Below are positions 33,901 through 48,900 of a DNA stretch of 64,000 nt, one piece after another. Numbering within the stretch: position 1 is the first letter of the stretch; every line of letters begins with the position of its first letter. The position numbers and the translations under genes are program-made. The stretch covers positions 4,405,680 through 4,469,679 of the forward strand of contig OZ022589.1 in NCBI GenBank assembly GCA_963669155.1, in the 5' to 3' direction. Origin of the DNA: Arbacia lixula. Its lineage: Eukaryota > Echinodermata > Echinoidea > Arbacioida > Arbaciidae. The notes beneath the pieces are model-generated. The model had not been told where the DNA came from and searched no databases. It saw only the letters and a program-made list of their open reading frames with translations.

Positions 33901-36900
33901 TCATTTGTGACTTTGCACCATATTTGGGAATACTGCACATTCCACGGTTGCAAAATCAAACTTTTCCATACCAAATTCTCTAGCCAATAATTCCAACATA
34001 AAAATAATGGTTGCAAGGGTTACAGTATGTACCACTTATAACCATTTACGGGCCATTGGGGCATCTTTGCACTGGTATACACACTATTCCCATAGGGCAA
34101 TATGGAGTCTGGCAGAGAAGATGTTAACTCTTAATGTCCCATTGTGATATTTTTGCACTGGTAATACACACCATTCCCTTAGGACAGTATGAAGTCTGAC
34201 AAAAAAGGAGTTAACTCCCTCAGTCCCACAGGCACTGAATTGTGTTGTATATGGCGAGGGACTACGGTATCAACGGTCAGTCCTGAGAGGGTCAAAGGAA
34301 AGAAACACAGACTGGTCATGACTCACCTGTCTTTCATTATCTTGGTGCCTGCTGGAGGTTCTTGGATGAAGTCACTGCAAGAATCAAGGCAATCATCATG
34401 AACATGACAGTCACAAATATGTACCATACTTCTATTGCTGCTTCTTCATGTACAACTACTGTATGGGCCATTATTTTGTATGCGTACACTAAATATTGAT
34501 GTTGATCCTAGATAATCATAATAAGTTCATATACACTCTCTATAAATTAAGAAATAACTCACTGTGCTTTATTTGAATACCAAGCTCATTATTTGAGACT
34601 GAAATGAGCTTGTACAGTACGCCTATAACATTTTCATATTTTTGTTTTATATGTAATAAAGTTCATGTTTCGTAAAGTAAATTTTGTATTTAAATCTTTA
34701 TATTTTTTGTAAGAACGTAAAATACGATTATACATGTACACTGTACAAACAACGCCAGTGTTACTGTAAATTGATGTACAATGTTTTAAACTAGTGACCT
34801 GTAACTAATCTCTTGTACATGTATATCACAAATCAAGAAGGTTTTCCTCCTTGTGTAATTTTCTCCACCTTCTGTTGCCTTTTCCTCCTATCTCACCTAC
34901 ATGTACATCCTTATTTCTGAGCCCTGCCATTGGCATTTAGTATTTCATACGTTCCATGCCAAGGACCTGGGCATTCTAAACTTACTTCACCTGCTAACCT
35001 ATATATTCATTTATGTTAGATTTTTCATGTTTATTACATTCTATGTATTGTTTATTTCGATGTATGTGAATGATTGGAGACCAATTAAGATGAATACAAC
35101 AACAACATTGCTCTAGGATTGCCAATCTAACACACAAAAATATTGCCACACAATCTGTATCGCTAAGCGCATGCACAACATGCTGCTGCCCGCAGACCAG
35201 TGGTGCAGATCTAATGGGTACCGTACACTAAGGGCAGTGTGTGAAATCGCACACTAGCTAACTATGATACCATGTAGCGCACACCACAATAACATTTATG
35301 CAAATACAGATTGCTTTCTCCCATTTGCGTGTGTGCATATCATAGCTGGCACGGGAGCCATTGGCAAAAGCGAAAACAGCACCCCGCGAAAGTGATTGCA
35401 ACCCCTTCATTCGCAAAAATATCTGTTCAGTACTACTAAAAAATACTCCTACTACTATCGCTGGTATACTTCTGCTACTACTACTTCTCCTTCTATTGCT
35501 AGTACTACATATTCTATCACTACTACAACTTCTACTGCATAATCTACTACTACCACTAGTACTATTAATACCAATAGCCCCTCACTCCCCCACCCCCTTA
35601 GCCCCACCTATAGTACAGGGCAAAGGACATTTCTTTTGCCAGTGTAAAAAGCATAGTTGCTACTGCTCTTCTTAGACAAGGTTACGAGCCCTTTCAAAGA
35701 ATGGACAATCACAAATTATCGCTACAAGCTACTGAACCATTATCCTTTATTTACAAACATTGTACTTCCTGCACTTTTCAAAACAAGCCCCAAAGTTTGG
35801 TTGCTGGCGAGGAGAAAATAATCGCTGATTTTCAACAAAAGAATGTTCAGATCCTATGAATGAACAAAAAAATCACAAAATATTTAAATATTTAAAGCTA
35901 CTAAACCATCATCCTATATTTGCTAACAGTGTACTCCCTTTAGTTTTTGCATACTACATACTCTATCATGTTCTGGAGTGTGAGGAAAAAAAAGAAGGAA
36001 ATTCCTACCATTAAAGAAAGAAAAGTCCTTTTGAAGAATGGAAATGCACAAAGACGCATAAAACAAACATGCATATTGGTGAAACATGGAAGGAAAAATC
36101 TGTTCTATTCATAATAATGTGTTTATACCCCAAGCTAAGCCCCCCCCCCCCCCCCCCCCCCCCCGCTTATCCCCACCTATAGTACAGGACAAAGAACATT
36201 TTTGCAGTGTAAAAAGCATACTTGTTACCCATATTTTTAAACAAGGTTAAGAGCCCTTTCAATGAATGGACAATTATAAATTATTGCTGCAAGCTACTGA
36301 ACCATTATCCTTTATTCTGTTCTATTCATACTAGAAAAGCCTTGATAATTACTGGCCATGTTATCTTGTTCTGCAAATTCCCTGTACACCAGCGGTCCTC
36401 TGGATATGATCTTATTAACACAGCCCAGACAAGAACAACCTTTAATTCATCCAGTTTGCCATGGATAGATGAATGAAGTTGCCCATGAATATAAACAACT
36501 ACAAAACAGAGCTAGTAACCATGTTTGTTTTCAATTCATTCTTAAAGGGATAGTTCACACTGAAATTATTTTGGTTTCAATAAAAGGAGACACATGCAAG
36601 GAACATATCAGTCAAGGGAAAAGAAAGTTATTTGATTTCAAAGTTTCGATTTTGTGACGTCACATGCGACATGTTCTCCCATATGTAATGTACATTTTCT
36701 CAAAAAGATATGCATCCTTTTACCTTTTGATACACGTTTTTACACATATACCTGTACAAAAAAATAATTGATTTGTCAAAAGCAGGAAAAGAGCAGTTAA
36801 TGTGCACATACTTACTCATCCATGGCTAACCAAATGTCGTCATTCTTATCACGCATTTTGAGATGGAAAATTCACCAACAAGAATAAGCACAATGTGACA

Positions 36901-39900
36901 AGTAGGTGCAGAAAAGATAAAGACGGCAAACTCCTGTTTGATCAAGAGGAAATCTCAGGAAGATGGGTAGAATACATTGCAGAGCTGTATGGTGACGACA
37001 GAAGAGCAATGCCACAGTTTCAATGTACAAGTGGGGAAAATATCATGAAAGAGTAGATGCTTAAGGTCCTAGATTTAACGAGACATACTTGTGGACAAGT
37101 ATAAGGTGGTCTGCATTGGCAAATTAATGCATTGGCATGCGCATGGTCATTTACTAAAACCAATGATCTGCTTATGTGAATTTGCAATTACGAAATGGCT
37201 CCCACCGACATGGCTCCATCTACCGGCATACCGACAGATGGTGCTCTTCCTCAATCACCACCGACATAACTCGTACACACGTGCTATTTTGACATTAATG
37301 TCTATAATCAAATTTACACCATGAAGATGGAATATTTTAAAAGAAATTAAGGCTATTATTCCATAGAGCAATGTTTCAGCTACCACATACTGAAATTTAC
37401 TCTCAAACAGGGAAAAAAATTCATGACGTCATACATGAAAATTCCTTTTTTCAATTCATATGGCAATATGATAACGTCACGATGTATTTAACGACTCAAT
37501 GATACATGAAATAGCATCTACATGTACAGTTCCCAATCTTTCAAAATATTAAAAAAAAATTGGGGGTCACCAGCCATTCTGAGGAGCTATGGCCGATTGA
37601 AGGTGGTCATGTTTTTTGCAATATTTGCACACAAAAATGTATTGACACACGCACGGACTTTAAACTTTCACGCACCCGTACGACCTTATTATTGCATGGA
37701 AATGGCTCAAAATGACAGGATGTGTTGTTTGTAGTGTCAGAAACATGAATCAAGTGAAAAAACGGTATTCCAACGTTGCGTTCGCTTAACGCACAGAAAA
37801 ACGCCCGCACGCGTACGCACGGAAATTTGAAAAATGCTAGAAATGGCCTGAAACATATGCAAAACAATTTCTAGTTGATTTGGAGCATTTTTTTATTTTT
37901 CGCTCGCGTTAATGCACGAACGTACGCTTACGCGCGCGTTTTTTTTCATTGAAATTAATTGGCTTGTCATTAATTTTATACATGCCAAATATCATTACAC
38001 AGAAATGACTGGTTTTAGAGCTACATGAAATGATAGATTTTCATTAAATTGCTCGTGCATGACCTCACGATTACGTAATGACCTTGAAAATGTTCCTGTA
38101 ACATGTTCACATATATACCTATACATGATGAACATTTGATAAAGCATGGCCAATGCATTGTGGAGATATCAATGCCACAAAAAATAGGAATAAAAATAAA
38201 TAATATTGATAATAATAAAGAAAGAAAATTCGGACAAACACAAGAGGTGATCTGCCATGGCATGGCAGACCACCTAATAAAAAGGGGAAAAGCAACCAGA
38301 CCGGACAATTTGCCAGTGGAGGCATTGAAAGCACTCATTGAATAGAACATTGATAAAATTACAGAATTATGTAACAGCACACAATAGTGGAGTTATACTG
38401 ACTGACTTGAAACAGTCCATCTTTATAATAATACCAAAGAAACCAAAAGCCCAGAACTGCACAGAATTTATAGCTACATGTATAAGTCTCATGAGTCATG
38501 TAAAAAGTTGCTTCTAAAACTAATACAACAAAGGAAAGCAAACAAGATTGATTACGAAATAAGCCAATCACAGAGTGGATTTAGACCCGGTACAGGCACA
38601 TGTGAAGGGATTTCCAATTTAAGAACAATATGTGAACAAGCGATTGAAGTGCAAAAAGATGCATACCTATGCTTCATTGACTAAATCAAAGCTTTTGATC
38701 GTGTCAATCATTCAAAAATGATAAATTGCTTATCGGAGATTGGAGTAGATGACAAAGGACCTGCAAATAATAACTAAGATGTACGGGGAACAAAATGCAG
38801 TTGTAAGGACAGAGCATGGGCTGTCAAAAGTTTTTCAGATAAAGAGAGAACTAAGGAAGGGATGTGTACTATCACCAAATTTATTCAACTTATACACAGA
38901 AAGGATATTCAGAGAGATTGATGACATGAAAGGAGTAAATGTCGGAGGAGTCAACATCAACAATCTGAGATATGCAGACAACACAGTCTTGTTAGCTGAA
39001 AGTAGTGACGACTCACAACAATTAATGAATGCAGTAAATAATAAATGATTGTCATATGGAATGGAAATAAATGTGACCAATTCAAAAACAATGGCAGTAA
39101 GTAAACAGAATCCAGTACCACGTGTCACCATCAATACAGGCAACAGACCCATTGACCAAGTTCAAAGTACAGGTATGCTGTATTTAGGGCACATGATTAC
39201 AGAAAATGCAAAATGTGACAATGAAATTGCATGAAGAATAGGTATAGCAAAATCAGCCTTCGAGAATATGGCCATCAAAAATCAACATTAACGTGAGAGC
39301 CCGGCTTGTAAGTTGTTATACTTGGTTGACACTCTTATACCGCGCTGAAACATGGACACTTACAAATCTCAACAGAAGAAAAATTGCAGCATTTGAGATG
39401 TAGTAATATAAAAGAATATTACATATATCGTGGACACAACATAAAACAAATCTTACAAATGTTGAAGACTAAGAAACAGTTACTCAATACGATTGAAAAA
39501 AATAAATGAAAATACTTTGGGCATATTATGAGAAAGAATGGTTTTCAAAGAATGTTGTTGGAAGGAAAGTTTGATTGGAAGAGAGGACGAGGGCGTCCAC
39601 GTACATGTACTCAGTGGATGGATGATATTAAGGAGTGGATGAGGCTGAGTTACGGAGAATGTGTCAGAATGGCACATGAGCGGGAAATGTGGCAGTCCAT
39701 GGTAGCCGAACTGCTGAGAGACAACCAAAAAAATACACGGGGGCAGCGGGCGAATTCGCCCCGGAAACACCTAAAAGAGCCCCCGAAACAGGCCAAAAAT
39801 GCAATTTCGTGGGCGACACAAAAATAGGAAATCGCCCCCGTAATATTTGTCACACGACTAGACTACAAGCAGCCAATCCTGGCTTGACGGCCGCGCACTG

Positions 39901-42900
39901 CACTGCGGCAATTTGCACAGCGAAGATTGATAGCGCGCAAGCAAACACAGCATGTTTCACCAACTCACTGTACTGCTGAATGCATGCTGTGTGTAGCGTT
40001 TCTTCCATGCGCGTGCGCGCCCGATATCTATGGTAAGCCGTTCCCGCCATAATGCGTGCCAAAAACCATACGCGTACGTTCTGACTTGCACGCGTATGGT
40101 TTTGGCACGCGTTTTGGCGGGAACGGCTCTTCATAGTTTCTTCCATGCGCGCGCGCCCGATACGAATGCATAGGCCGAGGCGCTAGGCTAGACGGCCAGT
40201 CGGCCATGATCGTACGTGTACTGTGTAGTGTATGCAAAGCATACGCGGTACATGAATAATGAATGCTTCTGTGGCGAGCTTTGAAGTTTGAGAAGAACAT
40301 GGATAAATTCCTGGTTCGAGCGGGAACAACAGGGGTTCAGCATCTAATGATCCGTTCATTAGCGGTACGACTAAAGCAAAGAAGTTTCCGGCTTCCCGCA
40401 CAGCCTCTCGAACCAGGAATTTATCCATGTTTTTCTCAAACTTCAAACTAGCTTAAAAACTTTGGCCGTCAAGCTGCTAGTGCTATGCTATGCATGGCAT
40501 AGTCAGACGTAGGCGTCAGCGACTCAGCTCGCCCAGGGGCATAAACGTAAACATGCACAGTATACATACAGTACGGTAAGTACAATTTGATATAAGTCTT
40601 GTAATCTAAATTCAAGATTTGATAAATGTTATGTAGATCTAATGTAGTTGAATTTTGAAGATTTTCAATGTCAAGGAACATGAAAAAAAAAATGCACGGC
40701 AAACTGTGTTGCCCATGAATGGTCACAACGGGATAGTCACAATAGCTCTCCCGTAGTTACGGCCGCCTTACTAGTCGGCAAACGGGTATGGCAGCTGCTG
40801 TGGCATACTAGTTTGCCGACTAGTAAGGCGGCCGTAACTACGGGAGAGCTATTGTTTGATTGTGACTTTCCCGTTGTGACCATTTATGGCCGGGCAACAC
40901 AGTTTGCCGTGCATTTTTTTTTCATATTCCTTGACATTGAAAATCTTCAAAGTTGAACTACATTAGATCTACATAACATTTATCAAGTCTTAATTGCAGA
41001 TTACAAGATCTATATCAAATTGTACTTACCGTATGCATGTTTGTGCCCCTGGCCCGGCAAGTCTGACTATGCCTGAAAGCCGAAAACTTCTTTGCATTAG
41101 TCATTTTGCCAATGAAATATTTAACCTGAATCAACTTTTTAATTTGTTAACCCCCCCCCCCCCCTTTTCGTTTTTTTTTTTGGTCACCCCCCCCCCCTCC
41201 TCTTTCGCCTCCAATTTTTTTAGTTTTTTTGGCTGAACTCCCCCCCCCCCCCACTAAGAAAAAACACTCCCCAAAACCCACCACTACACCCCCCCCCCCC
41301 CCCATGCTCATCAACTTCTCGTAACCGGTTAACCCCCCCCCCCCTTACAAAAATCCTGCGTACGCGCCTGACACACACACAAAAAAAAAAAAAAACGCAA
41401 ACATAACCGCGAAATAGCTCCAGAAATTGTAGCCCTGGAAAGTGGAAAAAGAGCCCTGGAAAATGAAAAAGTAGCCCTGGAAAATTTTTAAGTTTCTCCA
41501 AAAAGAGCCCTGGAAAGAAAAAAAGTAATTTTTTGGTTGCTGAGAGAAGATGGCACTTGAAGAAGAAAAAGAATGCAATGAACAATCAACATTGGGTCAT
41601 GTTGTTACGAATGTGTTTATCATATCCTTCCCAACACAACTACTTTTAGTGTCTTTTCAAAGTAGATTTGATGATGGAAAGCCTTATTACCTCAGTCACT
41701 CAGATCATATTACCAGCTTTCCAAGCTCAACAAATATGATATGCTTTGAGGGTGAGATAATAGTGGGAGGGGAGAGCAAGAAGTCAACACCTGAGTCGAC
41801 TCCATTATGTTACAACAAAAGAAAAATCAGCCCTGTAACCTCCAACCAACTCTATTAACACCTGATTAACGTCTATGAATGGGCAGTACTCCGCCCCAGA
41901 ACTTCCTGAATGAGCTTTTGATTTGATGTCCTCTTTTAAGATTTTGAACAATAAACGTATTTTAGCTTCGTGCCGTGGTTCAAGTTGAATCGTGGCAGTG
42001 CTAAAATGGGAAGTGAACCAGCCACCGCATAAGCAAAAGGGCGAACGGAATATATGAGCGTCTATGAATGGGCCATAGTTCACCCAGAACTTGCTTTTCA
42101 TTTCTCCCCTTCTTCTTTCGAACCATCGCATGCCCTGCTGAGAAGCACAATAGCTCTGCTTCGCGATGAATACTACACAAAAAGGGCCTTGCTCGATCAC
42201 CATGGCAACGACACTTGAAGTGGGTGCAAGCAGATGCCCGCCTGTTCATTTGAAAGAATCTTTGGAAATCTGGCAGCCGAAAGCTACAGGCTTGTGCAGT
42301 GTGTGCTTACAGTTATCAAAAAACCATACAAACTGTAGGATTCAATCACAACTCCCTCTTTTAATGGAATGCTACAGTGTATACGTGCCAATCAATGTCA
42401 CTACAAATAAACTCTCCAAAGTCAAATACTATATATAATAGCTGAAGCAAATATGCTGGGAAATTGTCCTCTAATTCTCTTGTATTCTATTGTTTCTTTT
42501 TAAGTGTATTTCTTGTTTGTTTGTTTTTTAACTTACATAATTAGAATAATATGAAAATAATTTTACTGTTGTACATCACTGAATATCATATTCATGTTAA
42601 CTTATCGCCTTTGATAATATCTAATACAATCCAAAAGCCTTAATATTGTAAGCCCAATAATCATGCAGTTGTGTGTGTTACAGTAAGGGATTTATGCACC
42701 ATTTTCATAGCGCTTCATTGGGGGAAACCTGACAGCCTTAGCCAACTAGTCTTGACCACCAGGAAATAAACATGTCAGAATTCCTGCCCCTGCCCCTGCC
42801 TCCCTCTCACCTCCCCCTCCCCTCCCTCCCTCCCCACCCTTCTACTCACTTGTCACCCTGGATGGCCTTCTGTAGGTCAAGGCAAGCCCCAGGCTTCGGT

Positions 42901-45900
42901 GTCCAAGTCTTGATTTCTGGAGAGAACTTGTTGATGAAAGCGTTGAGCACAGCTGGGTCATTCTTCGTGTTGGTTTCTTTGATGTACCTACATGGACACC
43001 ACAAGATAATGGAACCCTGATAACAACTCTGATTAAAATAACAAAGTGGTTCACAAACCACCAGTCTCACCTCATTTTGTGATCAATAAACATGCAAAAA
43101 AAAGAGAGCTAGTTTAACCAAAACTTTCAGAAAAATGATGCACATGGCCTCATATCAATTAACATTTTGACCCCTAGATGACCTCATCAACACACATGTG
43201 GGCAAGTTAAACTAAATTTTTTTTAAAGAAGTTTAAAAGTGATCACTACTGTAGGTAAAACATTGCAACAGACTGGTAAAAGATTCAGACATACAGAACA
43301 CGGAAGAAGTGAATATTTTGAAAAATCATGATTAACAATGTATAGCGCTAAATACTGCTCTGTAATGTTTGAGTGCAACTCCATTGTTCCACAATGATGC
43401 AGCGTACATATTTTCATTGTCCTCGTGAACCACGCCTAAACGAGATGTTACCCAGAGCATTACACGCCTTCCTTGCAGAGCAAGAAAACAGGGCCACTGT
43501 TGAAGATTGTACGCATAGATTCTTCCTTTGCTTTTATACAATTCAAATTTACATCATAAACATGTCCTTGGCCTTTTCTCGCCTCAAGCAGCCACCACCA
43601 CTGACATTTCATGTAGACAACTTCAGCAACACAATAATTTTACTTCTGCCACAGTTTTAGTGTAAATTTCATAGGCATATAAGAGCAACAATCAGGAAAT
43701 TCAGTCCCAGGTTTCTTAAAAATCATCATCATAAAGAGTGTAACAGTCACAAGTTGAGGTGGTTTTTCTGTGAATCATTTGTATCAAAATATCATGAAAA
43801 TATCTTTCCACACTATAAAAAAAAGCAATGCTGCTCTACTCTGACAAAAAGAAGCAAGTGACAAATCACTCAAATTTGGGTTATTGTTATTCTTAGAGAT
43901 GTACCCATCATTTACTACATACGGTCAAATCTGGACAAATTCATCTTGCTGCAAGATATTCAATCAAACATGATGTGGTGTTGCACTGATGCCAATGCAA
44001 GTGACAGACACATTTTGTTAATTTACAAGAAAAGTCTCTTTTGTTAGTTGCTTCCTTTTGTAGAGTAGGGAAGAATGCTTGTGGCAGGAGGAGGGGGGGA
44101 GAAGGAAGAGGTGACGGAGGGGGGGGGGAGGAGGAGGGGAAGGAGGGGGGGGGGAGGGGGAGGAGGAGGAGGGGGGGGGGGAGGGAGGGAGGGGGGATTC
44201 CTTACCCATCTGAAGGGTGAGCTTCCACAAAGTACCCAGCGAAAGGGCAATAGATTGCTGGGTTGACATCACGCACCACCTGAGTTTTGTAGTACAGCAG
44301 CTTGTTGCGCTCTCGCTTGATAAACTGCTCCTTCCACTCCTCTGTAAGTCATAATTTTTTGGCAAAAAGGCAATAGCTCATAAGAAATTTAAATATAAAC
44401 AACAATGAACTATATAAGAAATTATTTGAAACTTCAGTTTTCCAACACAGTATTGTTGACTATGCTCCTCGCATACAAAAAGTAAGTTTCACCTTTATGT
44501 AAAATCAGCATTTGATTTGTATGAAATATAAAATATAAGTCAATATAAGTCAAAACTTCATCTCAAAAGCCCAGTCACAATATGGACAAAGTATGTGCGG
44601 TAAATTTAGTTGTAAATGCAAGACAGCAAATTTGTTTCTAGAAATGTGAAAAACCTTAATTTGGTGATAGGTTAAACAGAGAAATATAAAGAAAAAATGT
44701 TAAAGTGGTATCGTTTCTTATGTAATATTTGCAGACCCAAATCCCAAGGTGTCATTTTGTCCACATATTTGACATCAGTAACAATAAACAGGCCTTCCTG
44801 ATGATATTTATAAGGTCTTCATACATGTATAACAAGGGTATGAGTATTCATGATCCATACACATCGGTGGTGAAAAATCGTCCTGCCCTTACCCGTGTAT
44901 TTGCCACCAAAGAAGTTCATGGGGAAGCCGGACGCGCCGCCAGCAAAGTCGCTGAGCATCATGTCCACGTTGCTAGGGAGACGCCCGCCGTTGGGATTGG
45001 TGCAGTCCACGGTATTCAGAATCAGGTGACCTGATTACCAACCACAACAACAACAATATTTCAATAAAGTACCATTTCAATTTCACTTTCAATTTCACCT
45101 TCCTCCATGTTTTTTTTTATTCATTCAGTCTATTTGGCACTCATTATTCAACAATGTATGTGCCCTGTGGATAATTTTCAACCTGTGATTTCTTGCAGAA
45201 TGCAGTATTTTTGGTGAAGAGTACATAATCAATTGAAAGGAGCAGGTCTTTTTCTTCTCTTTAAAGGTAGCCCTTTAAAGTACCTCTTTAAAAGCTCTTA
45301 TCAAGGTGTCAATACAACTGAAAATGGAAGAAATACTGTATTGTAAGCACTACCCTCATGATATCATGAGGGAAATGCTTATATAGTACAGGGGAAGTTC
45401 TCTCTTAAGCGGAATTCTGTGTTACTAGACATAGTCCTTAACAGACTCGGTTGTGCCCATGTTGTGCCCCTGTTTCCCAAATGTAAACAAGGTTGTTCTT
45501 CACATTTCCTGCGCACCTGTTCTTGCGATACTTTACATTATTGTTAGGGTATACTGCTGATAGGAGGCCAACACCTTCTGTAAAGGGATAGTCCACCCTG
45601 AAGTTAAATTGGTTTCACTTAACACCTTCCTCACACATCCCTAGTAAAACCAGGGGTGTTAGGAAGGAGAAACAACTCGAGCACATCTGTATTGATACTA
45701 AAGTGTGGTAATGAATTTCCAAAGCATTCCACAATCATTGCAATGCTTTGATGTCCCATGCTCAGCTGCTGTCAACTTGGAAAGTAATATCTTTAATTCC
45801 CTGTTTTGTCTCCCAAAGTTGTGTTTCTTATCACAATTTTTTTGCAATTTTCAAGAAAATTAATTAATGGCAACACCACTAAAGATCCTGTACTCAGGTT

Positions 45901-48900
45901 TCTTCTAAATAATTGTTGAATGATGCACAAATGTAGATATAAGATAATATTCTTACTTACACAATTAACAAATTACTTCACTTTCTGGATTTTTCTGAAA
46001 ATGTAGGATTCAATCATTATCAAAACTATATCTTACGCTGTTTACTTTCATTGACAGAGTTTGCGTGCATTTGCGTGCAGCTAAGATATTTTACAAGAAA
46101 AAAACTGTTTATTTTTGTTTGCTGATATATTTCTTTTCCTCACGAAAGTATTGATGCAATCTAACAGAACTGGACAAGCGAAATAAGACTCTACATTTGT
46201 TTTGTTTTCTCTGAGAAACCATTGCTACGCAATCCTGTTCATTATTGTTAAAACAACTGAAAAGCACATGCTGAGACCGCATAATTTTTCAGTGGTGCCA
46301 CGCATGGATTCAAAGAAAGAAAGTTGCTTCATATCCTTCCATAACACATCCCTGGTGTACTGAAAGCAGCAACATGAAAGAACCATATTAGTGAAGATTT
46401 GATGAAAGTCAATCAAAGAGTAAGAACGTTATACCTTTTTAAATGTTTAATTTTGTGACTTCACTTGCAAGTTGCTCTCCCATATATTAAGTGCTGTATG
46501 ATTCCATAAATTATTCTTTTTCTGTTTTTGATGAAGGAATAAATATTTTTCATAGAGGGTTGTACATGTATGTATAAAATGTGTCTTTTGATATACATCA
46601 AATGCACAGTTAAAATAGCATACATGTATCCTTTTAACAAAAAATGACAGCTTCAAAAATAATAGTACAAAATGAATAGGAGAGCAACTCGCATGTGATG
46701 TCACAAAACTAAAACTTTTACAATTCATAACTCTCTTATCCTTTGAAAGATTTTCATCAAGCTTTCACTTATATGTGTTTTTTCTGCTTTTTTTTCCACT
46801 TTCATTGAAACTTACCTAATTTCAGGGCAGATTTTCCCTTTAATCCTCTTACCTTTGTAGTCCATCAGAATGCAGGTATCCATATCTGGGTGGACTCCAT
46901 CCATCATGATCATGAACCGCATATCCTTGTTAATCTAGCCGAAAAATCAACAAGAAAAGCCTTATTTTTATCGGTTTTGTTTTAACAATGAATGACATTA
47001 TGCACTGGCATAAAATTTCAAACAATTTTCATGAAATGTTAAATCAACTATTTCTTGAGTTCAAGGCACAGAAATGTGAATGACAGAATATCCCCTACGA
47101 TGTAATTCATAAATTAATCATCCTGTCATATATTATTATTGTACCAATACCAACTCTGTGTGCTACCCTACATGTGCCTTTTGCACAATAAATATGTGTG
47201 TACACACAAAATCCCATTGAGTAAAAGATTACTTCTCACACAATGGACTAATAAATTCATAAATACTGACATGTGGGAATTTGACTGGAACCAATTACTG
47301 TACTTACTTGACCCAACACTGAATCAAGTGTCCTGTCATACCACTATATCAAACCGAGTTTGAATACATTTAGTCAAGTATTCTCGAGGTATCGCATGAA
47401 CCAGATGGTTTGAACAGATGAACTGAACAAGGAACCTTTAAGTGGAGAAGTGACTTGAAAACCAAACTGCCCACAGCAGGAAAATATATTATATCAACCT
47501 GTCATGACCGCAAGAGGAAATTATTGCACTGTCTAGACTTCCTGTACATACATCCCCATGATTCAGCCCTTTGATGATTAAATGTAGCGCACTGCTTGTG
47601 GTTTATTATGACCTAATTTTGTGTACCGGTACTTCTTTCAGATATTGTGCATTCAAACCTGTACACAAAGACGACTCAAGAGAAATGTGGTCTTTACGAG
47701 TAGGTGGCCTTTATGCAGAGGTTTCTTTCAATGGATGTCTCGATAGCCCCGTTCATACCATATACCGCTATTATTACCAATGCATGTCGGTAAGCAAGTT
47801 CCCAGAGAGCCACAAAGGCACTCTTCATATACACCCCAAAAGCCGTAATGTTCGCTCCAAACCGATGGTGACATGTTCAATTCAGCCATACGAGCGGTGA
47901 GATTAGCGACCCACATGCCAGAGGGTGTTGCACAAAGTGCAACATTTACAACTATTTTGCGGACGCAGTTTATAAGATTCGCTTACCGCTATATTGCGGT
48001 ATTATTACTACGTCTCGATCCGCGAAAAAGCCGCGAAATAAGCGGAAAAAAGGAGGAAGCAAATACCGCATTATATAAGTGATTCCCGTTCATATACGCA
48101 GCTATCGGCATCTTCAAAATTGTGGCAAATGTTATGTCTTTATTGCGGATAGGTGGTGTATATGAACGGGGTCTACGACAAACATTGTTCAAGGGGAGCA
48201 ACAAATGTGGTCTCTGTAGTCAGGTAGTCTTTCTATACAGGTGCTGGCTTGTTTATTTCATACAACCAAATACAAGCCTTGCATAACTGTTCTGTACCCT
48301 CTGCAAGTTCATTAATTGTAAAACAGTGAACTAAGCTAATGTCAACATCATGTCATTTAAAATTTGTCCCACTCCATACAAAACTGGAAGTAATGTATTG
48401 TAGTTCTTGTAAATGCTTGGAAAAGTCAAATACTGCTTAATAATTTAACAATTAATTTATAGTTATTACTGTCTAATAATTGTATGTGTCTTTCTGTTTA
48501 TATGTTACTTGTTTGATGTCACATTCCGCATTTGTATCAATGTACATGTAAACCAGTGAAAATGAAATTTCCAATTGGACAATTAATTGCAAAATCAATA
48601 TCAATATCAATATGCAGGTGGTGACGACAGTGTGGTAATGTGAATTCCACTGACATCCTGATTTATAAAACAGTTTGATGATGTTGTTGTTGTCGATTGG
48701 TGATTTTAGGCACGTACATGTATCTCGAGACAATCACACTTGCTAATATACACACTAGCTATTGGGTCGTGGGTCGTATGGGTGCGCGACCCTGTGGGCA
48801 TCGACTTCCGGCACATGGAGGAGTCAACGCAGCACATTGCAGTGGAGAAACTATGCTCAGCTAAGAAAGAATACAGTAGAGTGCTTCTGCTCCATGCACA

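Larger units (their letters stand above)
34375..42849 (-). other. CMAH 8.5-kb intron
   Basis: Mostly mobile DNA: duplicated block (35595-36325), MITE (36543-36800), LINE (36860-39740), foldbacks (40030-41080), C-rich runs (41148-41344). 34375-35400 and 41350-42849 hold nothing firmly recognised apart from short local repeats. Confidence 0.85.
45031..46852 (-). other. CMAH intron
   Basis: Contains a family B fragment (45582-45618), a dispersed repeat (45781-45920) and a family B copy (46360-46842). Confidence 0.85.

Noticed and set aside
38478-39048. Reverse-transcriptase pieces as a possible retrovirus-like element
   Set aside because: Motifs and the C-terminal GRGRPRT...WMDDIKEW block are of a LINE; no terminal repeats, protease or integrase are seen.
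41805-42249. 132-codon minus-strand frame and overlapping frames
   Set aside because: No recognisable domain. It spans a short direct repeat (cgtctatgaatgggc) inside an intron and is best seen as chance.
47571-47900. 109-codon plus-strand frame
   Set aside because: It overlaps a non-coding TIR element and is not kept in the inverted second copy.
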